The notes beneath the pieces were generated by a model that was not told the DNA's origin, made no database searches, and saw nothing but the letters and a program-made list of their open reading frames with translations. DNA of 64,000 bases from Streptomyces pseudovenezuelae (GTDB lineage: Bacteria; Actinomycetota; Actinomycetes; Streptomycetales; Streptomycetaceae): contig NZ_KQ948150.1 of assembly GCF_001513955.1 (NCBI RefSeq), positions 434,001 to 498,000 on the forward strand, read 5' to 3'. Shown in pieces: positions 49,468 to 58,400 of this stretch. The translations under genes and the position numbers were made by a program. The number at the start of each line of letters is the position of its first letter. The first letter of the stretch is position 1.

Positions 49468-50292
49468 TCAGCGGGCGCTGAATCCGCCGTCCACGGTCAG
49501 GACCGATCCGGTGATCTGCCGGGACGCGTCGGAGGCGAGGAAGACGACAGCGGCGGCGACGTCGTCGGGCTCGATCAGGGTGTTCATGGGCTGCGCCTCG
49601 ACGAAGGTCTTCTCGTGTTCGTCCACCGGCACCTCCAGCGCCCGTGCGATCTCGGCGAGCATGCGTCCCTCGGCCTCGGGGTCGTCGCGCACCGAGCCGG
49701 GGCAGACCGCGTTCACCCGCACCTTCGTGGGGGCGTAGTCGAGTGCGGCGGCCTTGGTCAGACCGATCACGGCGTGTTTGGCGGCGACGTATCCGGCGAA
49801 GTGCCGGTAGCCCACGAGTCCGGCGGTGGAGGCGACGTTGATGATGCTTCCGGCACGCCGGGTGCTCATGTCCTTGCCGACCTCGCGGATGACCCGCCAG
49901 GCACCCGAGAGGTCGACGTCGATCATCAGGGACCACTCGTCCTCGTCGATCTCGTGGACCGGCTTGCCGGAGGGCGCGGCGATGCCGGCGTTGTTCACGG
50001 CCACGTCGATGCGCCCGAACCGGTCCCGCGCCCTTGTCACGGCCTCGCGTACGGCCCGTAGGTCGCGGATGTCGGCCGGGGCTGCGAGCACGGCGGCGCC
50101 GGCTTCCCGGCACAGGGCGGCCGTGTGCTCCAACTGGCCGGGCCTGCCCAGGGGATACGGGACTCCGGGCAGGTCGGCGCAGATGTCGAGCAGGGTGAGG
50201 TCGGCGCCCTCGGCGGCACAGGCGAGGGCGATCGCCCGGCCGAGTCCACGGGCGGCGCCGGTGACCAGGACCGACTTGCCGTGCAGACGCAT
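49468..50292 (-). CDS. SDR oxidoreductase of the mycofactocin-coupled type
   Basis: A 274-residue short-chain dehydrogenase with TGAARGLG (11-18), NNAG (100-103), S155 and Y168/K172. An insert after strand 2 (about 37-60: DICADLPGVPYPLGRPGQLE) resembles the insert that marks mycofactocin-coupled SDRs, whose NAD is held tightly and re-oxidised by mycofactocin. ATG 50292 follows GAAGGAG. Placed between a type II thioesterase and a Thr-activating A-T protein, it could oxidise a carrier-bound hydroxyamino acid or a precursor; the real substrate is unknown. Confidence 0.82.
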   Translation of the reverse strand: MRLHGKSVLVTGAARGLGRAIALACAAEGADLTLLDICADLPGVPYPLGRPGQLEHTAALCREAGAAVLAAPADIRDLRAVREAVTRARDRFGRIDVAVNNAGIAAPSGKPVHEIDEDEWSLMIDVDLSGAWRVIREVGKDMSTRRAGSIINVASTAGLVGYRHFAGYVAAKHAVIGLTKAAALDYAPTKVRVNAVCPGSVRDDPEAEGRMLAEIARALEVPVDEHEKTFVEAQPMNTLIEPDDVAAAVVFLASDASRQITGSVLTVDGGFSAR

Positions 50293-50310
50293 CGGGAACT
50301 CCTTCGAGGA

Positions 50311-51075
50311 TCAGATCAGCTTCGAGACGATCAGGCGGACCAACTCGGGTGCGGCCTCGGTGAGATACATGTGACCGCCGGGGACCTCGACGTGGTCGAA
50401 GTCGCGGCCGGAGACCTTGCTCCAGGACGTGGCCGCCTCGAAGCCGACCAGGTCGTCCTCCTGCCCGCGGACGACCGTGACCGGCACGTCCAGGGTGAGC
50501 CTGGTGCTGCGTACGTAGGACTCGTGCATCTCGACGTCCGCGCGCAGGGTGGGCAGGAGCAGCTCGCGCATTTCCGGGTCGTCGAGGGCGGGATGGCTGT
50601 AACCCGCCAACTCGGCTACCTGGGCGAGGAAGTCCTCGTCGGACAGTCCGGTGGCCCGCCGGGCACGGCTGTGGTCGGGTTCCGGTGCCCCGCTGACGAA
50701 CAGGTGGGCGACCTCCACACCGGACACACCAGACACACCAGACACGCCGGACACACCGGATGCACCGGACACGCCGGGCTCGGCGAGGAGGCGGTGCGCG
50801 AGTTCGTAGGCGAGCACCGCGCCGAGGCTGTGCCCGAAAAGGGCCACTCTGCCGCCCTCGGCCCCGAGCCTGTCCCGCAGCTGGGCCAGCAGCCCGTCGA
50901 CGGCCTGGTGCGCGTCCCGGTACGGCTCCTCGTCGATCAGCCGTTCCCGGCCCGGCAGTTGCAGCGCCACGATCTCCAGGGCATCGCCGGCCAGGGAGGC
51001 CCAGGGGCGATAGAACGAGGCGCCCGCTCCGGCGTACGGAAGGCACACCAGCTTGGTCGTGTCGCGCGTGCTCAT
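50311..51075 (-). CDS. Type II thioesterase with a Val-Ser-Gly repeat insert
   Basis: A 254-residue editing thioesterase of NRPS clusters: LVCLPYAGAGASFYRPWA at the N-terminus, nucleophile S83 in FGHSLGAV, and the catalytic His in GGHMYL near the C-terminus. Residues 101-120 are a low-complexity GVSGASG(VSG)n insert at the base of the lid, encoded by seven 9-bp units. ATG 51075 follows AAGGAG. It would clear misprimed carrier domains, and could also help move Thr from the stand-alone carrier to the A-less module. Confidence 0.9.
   Translation of the reverse strand: MSTRDTTKLVCLPYAGAGASFYRPWASLAGDALEIVALQLPGRERLIDEEPYRDAHQAVDGLLAQLRDRLGAEGGRVALFGHSLGAVLAYELAHRLLAEPGVSGASGVSGVSGVSGVSGVEVAHLFVSGAPEPDHSRARRATGLSDEDFLAQVAELAGYSHPALDDPEMRELLLPTLRADVEMHESYVRSTRLTLDVPVTVVRGQEDDLVGFEAATSWSKVSGRDFDHVEVPGGHMYLTEAAPELVRLIVSKLI
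50716..50778. repeat. Seven tandem 9-bp units inside the TEII gene
   Basis: CACACCGGA-type units repeated seven times with one or two substitutions each, coding for Gly-Val-Ser on the minus strand. In-frame length change by slippage is expected among strains. Confidence 0.92.
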
Positions 51076-51113
51076 GGTGCGGGGGTCTCCTTGTGCGTGA
51101 GGGATGCGGGCGG

Positions 51114-51326
51114 TCACTCGCCCATGGCCTCGATCAGGCTCTTGGGGCGCATGTCGGTCCAGTGCTCGTTGACGTGGTCCAGGCAGGACGGGCGGCTCGC
51201 GGGACCGTGGACGATGGTCCAGCCGGCCGGGACCTCGGCGAAGGCCGGCCACAGGGAGTGCTGGCCCTCGTCGTTCACGAGCACCAGGTGCTCGATGGTG
51301 TCGTCGTCGAAGGGGTTGGTGGTCAT
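51114..51326 (-). CDS. MbtH-like protein
   Basis: A 70-residue MbtH-family chaperone that binds and activates NRPS adenylation domains. It shows the full signature: MTTNPFDDD, LVLVNDEGQHSLWPAFAEVP, GW, and the C-terminal CLDHVNEHWTDMRPKSL. ATG 51326 follows GGAGGAAG; the in-frame ATG at 51341 would put the ribosome site inside the coding region. It is encoded between the last multidomain NRPS and the TEII, the usual location. Confidence 0.97.
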   Translation of the reverse strand: MTTNPFDDDTIEHLVLVNDEGQHSLWPAFAEVPAGWTIVHGPASRPSCLDHVNEHWTDMRPKSLIEAMGE

Positions 51327-51371
51327 GAGAACTTCCTCCATGGGTCGAGCGATCGGCGACCGGGTGCCGGA

Positions 51372-54300
51372 TCACTTCGCGAGGTGGCCGTCCAGCACCG
51401 GGCCCATTCGGTCCAGTGACGCCGGCCTGGTCATCTCCCCGTGCGCGCACGGGACGTCGTGGTTGGCGATGCGGCCTCGGACGTACGGCTGCCAGGCGCG
51501 GTACCGGCCGGGTACCGCGTCCGGATCCTGGGCGGCGGTGAAGAACAGCAGGTCGCCGCGGTAGGACGTGGGGGTGAACTCGCCCAGCAGACGCCGGTTG
51601 TTCGCCGTCACGCCGACCAGCGCCGCCAGTTCGGGGTCGCTCAGGCTGCCTGGCATGTCGGGCACGCCACGGACCAGCTCCGCGAACCGGACGTCCGTCA
51701 GCGGCTCGGCCTCGGGTCCGGGGACCGGGCGGCCGAGGATCGCGAGGAGACCGCGCAGCAGCGCGGGGCGGTCGGACGGGGCGGGGCCCTGCCGCAGCCA
51801 GCTGCCGGGAAAGGCGTCGAGCAGGGCGAGAAGGGCGACTTCCTCACCGGCCGCCTGGAGGCCGACGGCCACCTCGTACGCGACGAGTCCGCCCATCGAG
51901 TAGCCGAGCAGGTGGTACGGGCCGTGCGGCTGGGTCGCGCGGATGAGCGCGGTGTGCTCGGCGACCGCATCGGCCAGCGTGGCGACCGGCTCCCGTCCCG
52001 GGACCAGGCCCCGGGACTGAAGACCGTACAGCGGGCGGCCGGGGGCGAGGTGGCGGGCGAGCCCGGCGAAACCCCAGGACAGTCCGGAGGCCGGCGGGAG
52101 ACAGAACAGCGGCCCGCGGTGTCCCCGGGGCCGGAGCGGGAGCAGCGGGCCGAGCGGAGCCGAGCCTTCGGTGCTCCCGTCCGGTCGGCGGGCCAGCGCC
52201 GCCACCGTCGGTGTGTCGAAGAGGGCGCGCAACGGCACGTCCACGCCGAGGACGGCACGGATGCGGGTGGTCAGACGGGGCGCCAGCAGGGAGTGGCCGC
52301 CGAGGTCGAAGAACCCGTCGTGGACGCCGACCCGGGCCGGGTCGAGGCCCAGGACCTCGGCGAAGACGCCGCGCAGCGTCTCCTCGCGAGGGGTGCGCGG
52401 GGCGCAACGGGCGGTCCGCGACCTCTCGGGGGCGGGCAGCGCCTTTCGGTCCAGCTTGCCGCTGGCGGTGTGGGGGAGCGCGTCGAGCGTGACGAACGCC
52501 GACGGGATCATGTGGGCGGGCAGGGCGCGCGCGAGGTGCTCGTGGAGGTCGTCTGCGGGCAGGGCGGCGCTCCCGGCGGCCACGGCAGGCTCGATGGTCG
52601 TAGCGGTCCGGGAGACGGCGGGCTCAGCGAGCGTCGCCGCCGCCGGCTGGGCGGCCCGCCCTGCCGTTTCGGCCGGTACGACATAGGCGACCAGCTGTTT
52701 CTCCCCGTGGTCGTCCCGCCGCACTGTCGCCGCGGCCTTGGCGACGGCCGGATGCGTGGCCAGTACGGCCTCGATCTCACCCAGTTCGACACGGAAGCCG
52801 CGGAGCTTGACCTGCTGGTCGGCCCGGCCGAGGAAACGCAGGGTCCCGTCGGGCCCGCGCACCGCCAGGTCGCCTGTGCGGTACAGGCGTTCCCCGGGAG
52901 CGCCGAAAGGGTCGGCGACAAAGCGCTCGGCCGTGAGGCCCGGCCGGCCCAGATAGCCGCGGGCGGGCCCGCCGCCCGCCACGTACACCTCGCCGACGGC
53001 CCCGTCGGGCACCTGCCGCAGGCCGTGGTCGAGGAGGTGGACGTGGTTGCGGGCGAGCGGCCGGCCGATGGGTGGTCCGGCGTGGTCACGGGGACCGCCG
53101 CCAGAGGGGTCGACGTCGGACTGCCAGGCGGTGGCGTAGACGGTCGCCTCGGTGGGCCCGTAGAAGTTGACGAGCCGTGCGCCGGGGAACGCGGCCTCGA
53201 TGTCGGCACGCAGCCGTACCGGGATCGGCTCGCCGCCCAGCGCGATGGTGTGCGGTGCGACGGGGGGCCGTTCGGCCAGTACGGCGGCCATGACCGTCGG
53301 AACGCCACTGATCAGTCCGGCATCCCGGGGGACGCCGTCGGTGAGGGCGAGGAGGTTCTCGACGATCTCGACGCGGCCCCCGCACAGCAGCGGCGAGAAG
53401 ATCTCGAACACCGAGACGTCGAAGTTGAGGGACGTCGAGAACAGCACCTTGGCCAGGCGCTCGGCACCGAACGCGGCATGCGTCCACTCGATGAACTCGA
53501 CGGCGTTGCGGTGCGTGGCCAGGACACCCTTGGGCCGGCCGGTGGAGCCGGAGGTGTAGGTGATGTAGGCGAGGTTGTCGGGTGCCGGCGGGGTCGCGCC
53601 TTGAGCGAGGGGCAACACGGCAGCCGCGTCGAGAGTTTGATGATCTGTCATCTCCTCACCGACGATGAGGATCGGTGTGCCCTCGGGGAGTGTCCCGGTC
53701 GTCTCGGCGTCGGCGAGCACGAGGACCGGGCGGGCGTCGTCGACGATGTACGCCAGCCGGTCGGCCGGGTACGCGGGGTCGAGCGGCAGATACGCGGCGC
53801 CGGACTTGAGGACGGCCAGGACGGCGACGACCAGCTCCGCCGTACGCGGCAGCGCGATGCCCACGACGTACTCCGGGCCCGCCCCGCGAGCGGTGAGTCG
53901 ATGGGCCAACCGCGTTGCCCGGGCGTCCAGTTCGCCGTACGTGAGACACACGCCCCGGTCGACCACGGCTTCGGCTTGCGGGGTGGCGGCGACCTGCGCG
54001 GCCCAGAGCTCGGCGAGCGTGCGCGTCGCGGGAGGCGGCAACGGGCTGTGGTGAGGCACTTCCCCGGGAGCCAGCAGCTCCAGCCGCCCCTGCGGGAGTT
54101 CCGGGTCGCCGGCCATGGCCTCCAGGATCCGCACCAGGCGGGCGAGCGTGGCGTCGGCCCAGTCGGCGGTGAACAGCCCCGTGCGACAGGCGAGTCGGAA
54201 GCGGGGCCGGGGGCCGGGGAGGGCCACCAGGGTCACGGGATAGTGGGTGGCATCGCGGCCGCTCGAACCGACGAGCCGGATCCCGCCGTCACCGCCGGTG

Positions 54301-55397
54301 CGCGCGCCTCCGTCGCCTGCGGCCGCCGGATCCACCGGGTAGTTCTCGAAGACCAGGAGGGTGTCGAAGAGTTCCGGGACCCCGACGGCCCGTTGGATGT
54401 CGGCCAGCCCGAGGTGATGGTGGTCCAGGAGGTGCGCGTAGCCGTCCTGGACCTCGTGGAGCAGACGGCCGACCGTGTCGGCGGGGCGCAGGCGGATCCG
54501 GGTCGGGACGGTGTTGATGAACAGGCCGACCATGGACTCGACGCCGGGTAGTTCGGCCGGGCGGCCGGAGACGGTGGTCCCGAAGACAACGTCGTCGCGT
54601 CCGGTCAGCCGGCCCAGGAGGACCGCCCAGGCGGACTGGACGAAGGTGTTCAGCGTGACGCCGAGGCTCCTGGCGCGCGCGGTGAGCGCGGCTCCGGTCT
54701 CCGCCGACAGCTCGGTCCGGGCCTGTGCCGGCTCGCCCCCGCCCAGGTCGGCCCCCGGCGCCAGCCGGGTCGCCTCCGTCACCCCGGCCAGCGCGTCCCG
54801 CCAGGCGGCCTCGGCGGCGCCGCGGTCCCGGCGGTCCAGCCAGTGGAGGAAGGTGCGGTACGGCGGCACGGGCGCGAGGGCGGCCGGGGCGTCCCCGGCG
54901 GCGTACAGCGCGAGGAGTTCCCGCAGGAGCACCGAGACCGACCAGCCGTCCAGCAGGATGTGGTGGTGGGTCACGAGCAGCCGGTGCTGCCGCTCCGCGG
55001 TGCGGACCAGGGTGCAGCGCAGCAGGGGCGGGGTGGCCGGGTCGAAGCCGCGCTCCCGGTCCCGGTCCAGCAGCTCCGTCCAGGCCTTGTCGGTGTCGAT
55101 GCCCGGCTCGGTCAGATCGGCCTCCGCCCACGGCAGTGTCGCCCGGCGCGGGACGACCTGCACGGGCTGGCCGCCACGACGCCGGCGGAAGGCCGCCCGC
55201 AGGTTCGGGTGGCGCTCCAGCAGGGACTGGGCGGCGGCACGGAGGCGGCCGGCGTCCACCGGGCCTTCGAGCTCGAAGACCAGCTGCACGACGTACACGT
55301 CGGGAGCGTCCCGTTCGTGCTCGTACAGGGCGTGGAAGAGCAGGCCCTCCTGGAGCGGGGTGAGGGGGAGTACGTCGGCCGGCACGGGCTGTGTCAT
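51372..55397 (-). CDS. NRPS termination protein: C-A-T-TE
   Basis: A 1341-residue terminal module. The C domain (about 1-440; LTPLQEGLLFHAL, HHHILLDGWS) has the pattern of D-to-L condensation domains, matching the E domain that ends the preceding protein. The A domain (about 465-960) has TSGSTGRPKG and specificity residues D-V-F-S-A-G-F-V-Y-K, which I cannot assign to an amino acid. T site S1036 in DLGGHSLLA. The TE domain (about 1085-1341) has S1167 in GYSMGG and releases the peptide by hydrolysis or cyclisation. An Ala/Thr-rich insert (about 900-935) interrupts the A-domain C-terminal subdomain. Confidence 0.92.
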   Translation of the reverse strand: MTQPVPADVLPLTPLQEGLLFHALYEHERDAPDVYVVQLVFELEGPVDAGRLRAAAQSLLERHPNLRAAFRRRRGGQPVQVVPRRATLPWAEADLTEPGIDTDKAWTELLDRDRERGFDPATPPLLRCTLVRTAERQHRLLVTHHHILLDGWSVSVLLRELLALYAAGDAPAALAPVPPYRTFLHWLDRRDRGAAEAAWRDALAGVTEATRLAPGADLGGGEPAQARTELSAETGAALTARARSLGVTLNTFVQSAWAVLLGRLTGRDDVVFGTTVSGRPAELPGVESMVGLFINTVPTRIRLRPADTVGRLLHEVQDGYAHLLDHHHLGLADIQRAVGVPELFDTLLVFENYPVDPAAAGDGGARTGGDGGIRLVGSSGRDATHYPVTLVALPGPRPRFRLACRTGLFTADWADATLARLVRILEAMAGDPELPQGRLELLAPGEVPHHSPLPPPATRTLAELWAAQVAATPQAEAVVDRGVCLTYGELDARATRLAHRLTARGAGPEYVVGIALPRTAELVVAVLAVLKSGAAYLPLDPAYPADRLAYIVDDARPVLVLADAETTGTLPEGTPILIVGEEMTDHQTLDAAAVLPLAQGATPPAPDNLAYITYTSGSTGRPKGVLATHRNAVEFIEWTHAAFGAERLAKVLFSTSLNFDVSVFEIFSPLLCGGRVEIVENLLALTDGVPRDAGLISGVPTVMAAVLAERPPVAPHTIALGGEPIPVRLRADIEAAFPGARLVNFYGPTEATVYATAWQSDVDPSGGGPRDHAGPPIGRPLARNHVHLLDHGLRQVPDGAVGEVYVAGGGPARGYLGRPGLTAERFVADPFGAPGERLYRTGDLAVRGPDGTLRFLGRADQQVKLRGFRVELGEIEAVLATHPAVAKAAATVRRDDHGEKQLVAYVVPAETAGRAAQPAAATLAEPAVSRTATTIEPAVAAGSAALPADDLHEHLARALPAHMIPSAFVTLDALPHTASGKLDRKALPAPERSRTARCAPRTPREETLRGVFAEVLGLDPARVGVHDGFFDLGGHSLLAPRLTTRIRAVLGVDVPLRALFDTPTVAALARRPDGSTEGSAPLGPLLPLRPRGHRGPLFCLPPASGLSWGFAGLARHLAPGRPLYGLQSRGLVPGREPVATLADAVAEHTALIRATQPHGPYHLLGYSMGGLVAYEVAVGLQAAGEEVALLALLDAFPGSWLRQGPAPSDRPALLRGLLAILGRPVPGPEAEPLTDVRFAELVRGVPDMPGSLSDPELAALVGVTANNRRLLGEFTPTSYRGDLLFFTAAQDPDAVPGRYRAWQPYVRGRIANHDVPCAHGEMTRPASLDRMGPVLDGHLAK

Positions 55398-55439
55398 GTC
55401 GTCATCTCGTCTCGCTGTCTCGTCGAACCCGGCCCTCGG

Positions 55440-58400
55440 TCACGCGTCCAGGCCCGCGGTGAGCTCGTCCAGTTCGTCCCGGGAGATGCCGGCCACCGAC
55501 ATGCCCGCCACCGCCCGACCGGTCGCGTCGGCGCTGCGGGACACCAGCGCGGTGAGCGCGGAGAACCAGGACCCGGCCAGCGCCCGCACCTCCGGCTCGG
55601 CCAGGACACCGTCGGGCCAGGACCAGTGGGCCAGCAGCTGGGGTCCGGCGCCGGTGTCGCGGACGACCGCGCCTACTTCGAGGACGTGCGCGGCGGCGAG
55701 AGCGGGATCGGCACCGGTGCCGAGCGCCGCCGCCTCGGGGGCGAAGGCCCACGGCACGCTGCCGGTGGGGTCGGATGCGGTGAACCGGCCGAGGTAGTTG
55801 AAGCCGATCGCCGGAGCGGGCAGCTTGGCGAGCTCGGGTGCCGTGTCCGGGTTGAGGTGGCGCAGAAGGCCGTACCCCACACCGTGGTCGGGCAGTTCAC
55901 GCAGGTGCTCGGTGACCCTGCCGACGGCGAGGTCGGCGGCGGGCCCGGCGGCCAGCGCGTCCGCGACGTCCACGCCTGCCAGGTCGAGGTGGACGGGGTA
56001 CAGGGAGGTGAACCAGCCCACGGTCCGGGACAGGGCCAGCCCGGGCGTCAGTTCCTCACGGCCGTGGCCCTCGACGTCGAGCACGACGTGCGGGGAGCCG
56101 TACCGGTCGGCGACGGCCAGGGCGAGTCCGGTGAGCAGGATGTCCTGGACGCCGGTACCGAAGGCGGAGGGGACGGTGGTCAGCAGGGGGCCCGTGGTGT
56201 CGGCCGGGAGGGGCAGCCGCAGCGAGCGCGTCGTGGCGGTGGTGTCCCGGTCGGGGTCCAGCGGACGCGAGCCCAGCGGGAGCTGCGGGGCGGCGCCGAT
56301 CCGCTGCCACCGCTCGGCCTCGGTGACCCGCGACGGCACGCGCGCCTCCTCCTGGAGCGCCGTGGCCCAGTGGCGGAACGACGTGCCGGCAGCGGGCAGT
56401 TCGGGATGTCGCCCGGTCATGAGCGCCTCCCAGGCGGCCTGAAGGTCGGGCACGAGGACGCGCCAGGACACCCCGTCCACGACCAGGTGGTGGATGACCA
56501 GCAGCAGCCGTCCGGGCCGGTCCGGGCCGGCGTCGAACCACACGGCCCGCACCATCGCGCCCGCCGCAGGTTCGAGCAGCCCGAGGACCCGGTCGAACTC
56601 CTCGGACACGGCCGGGTGAAGGTCGGCCACGCCGGACACATCGCGCCGGTCGAGCAGGTCGGAAGCGCGCACAGTGCCGGGCGAGCCGACGTGCAGTACC
56701 GGCACGCTTTCCGCTTCCGGGCCGGTGACCAGTCGTGCGCGCAGCATGTCGTGGTGGTCGAGCAGGCACTGCAGGGCGTCGGTCAGTCGGTCCGGTCCGG
56801 AGTCGGCGGGCACGGTCAGCAGCACGGACTGGGTGAACCGGCCGATGGGGCCGCCGCGTTCGAGCAGCCATCGCATGACGGGGGTGAGCGGGACCGGACC
56901 CACCGCGTCGTCCGCGACGCTCACGGAGGTGACGGGACCCCGGGCCACCGCCGCCAGCTTCCGCACGGTCTGGTGCTTGAACACGTCCCGGGCACTGATC
57001 ACGACCCCGGCCTCGACCGCCCGGCTCACCAGCCGGATCGAGGAGATGCTGTCACCGCCGAGAGCGAAGAAATCCTCGTCGAGAGGGACGTGCGACAGGC
57101 TGAGCAGTTCACCGAAGAGCGCGGCGAGGACGCGCTCGGCCGGGGACGCCGGGGCCTCCGAAGAGAGTGCGGGCAGTACCTCCGGCTGCGCGCGTTCCGG
57201 CTCCCGCACGGGCCGGCGTTCGTCGTCGCCCGCGAGATCCACGTCCTCGATCCGAACCCCGGGATCGGCGGCGACGGCGCTCAGGAAGCGCACGAGCGCC
57301 CGCGCCAGCCGCTCAGCGGTGGCCGCGTCGAAGAGGTCGGTGCTGTACTCGGCGATGCCGTCGATACCCGCCGGGCCGCCGTCCGCGTCGCGGCTCTCCC
57401 TCAGGTAGAGGGACAGGTCGAAGCGGGCGGCCCCGGTCTCGACGGTCTCGACGCTCACCTCCAGCCCTGGCAGGGACAGTTCGGGCTGCGCGCTGTGCCC
57501 GGTGAACGCGAGAACCACCTGGAAGAGCGGATGCCGGGCGAGGCTGCGCTTCGGTGTGAGGGCGTCCACCAGCACGTCGAACGGCACGTCCTGGTGGGCG
57601 TACGCGGCGAGGTCGAACTCCCGCACACGGTCGAGCAGTTCGCCGAAGGTGGGGTTGCCCGAGGTGTCCGTGCGCAGGGTGAGGCTGTTGACGAAGAAGC
57701 CGACCAGGTCGTCCAGCCTGCTGTCGGCGCGTCCGGCGACCGGCGTGCCGAGGACGATGTCGGTGCCCGAGCCGAACCGGGTCAGCAGCGCACTGAATCC
57801 CGCCTGGAGAACCATGAAGAGGGTGACCCTGGAGCCGGCGGCGAGGCCGGCGAGCCGCGCGTGCAGGTCGGCGTCGATCGTGAAGGCGGTCCGGTCGCCG
57901 TCACCGCTGGGCTCGGCCGGCCTGGATCGGTCGGCCGGCAGGGGCAGTTCGTCCGGCGCGCCCGCCAGCGCGTCCCGCCAGAAGGCGATGTGCCGGCTCA
58001 TCGGGCTGCCCGGCTCACCGGCGGAACCCAGCAGCTCGCGCTGCCACTGAGCGAAGTCGGCGTACTGCACGGCCAGTTGGGACCACTGCGGGATGCCGTC
58101 CCCGGCCCGCGCCGCGTACGCGGCCGCCAGGTCGCGCATCAGCGGTGCCATGGACCAGCCGTCGACGGCGATGTGGTGAGCGAGCAGCAGCAGGACGTGC
58201 GTGTCGGCGCCGAGCGTGAACAGGGTTGCCCGGAGCGGGGTTTCGGTCGACAGGTCGAAGCGGTACCGGGCGGCGGCGGTGAGCAGCGCGGGGAGCTCGG
58301 CCTCGGTGGTCTGCACGAGGGCAAGGTCCGGCCGGCCCGCCTCCGGGGTGAGGATCCGCTGGTAGGGGGCGCCCTGGAAGTCGGGGTGCAGGGTGCGCAG

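Noticed and set aside
50716..50778. CRISPR-like array
   Set aside because: Units are 9 bp, directly adjacent, in-frame and inside the TEII gene; there are no spacers.
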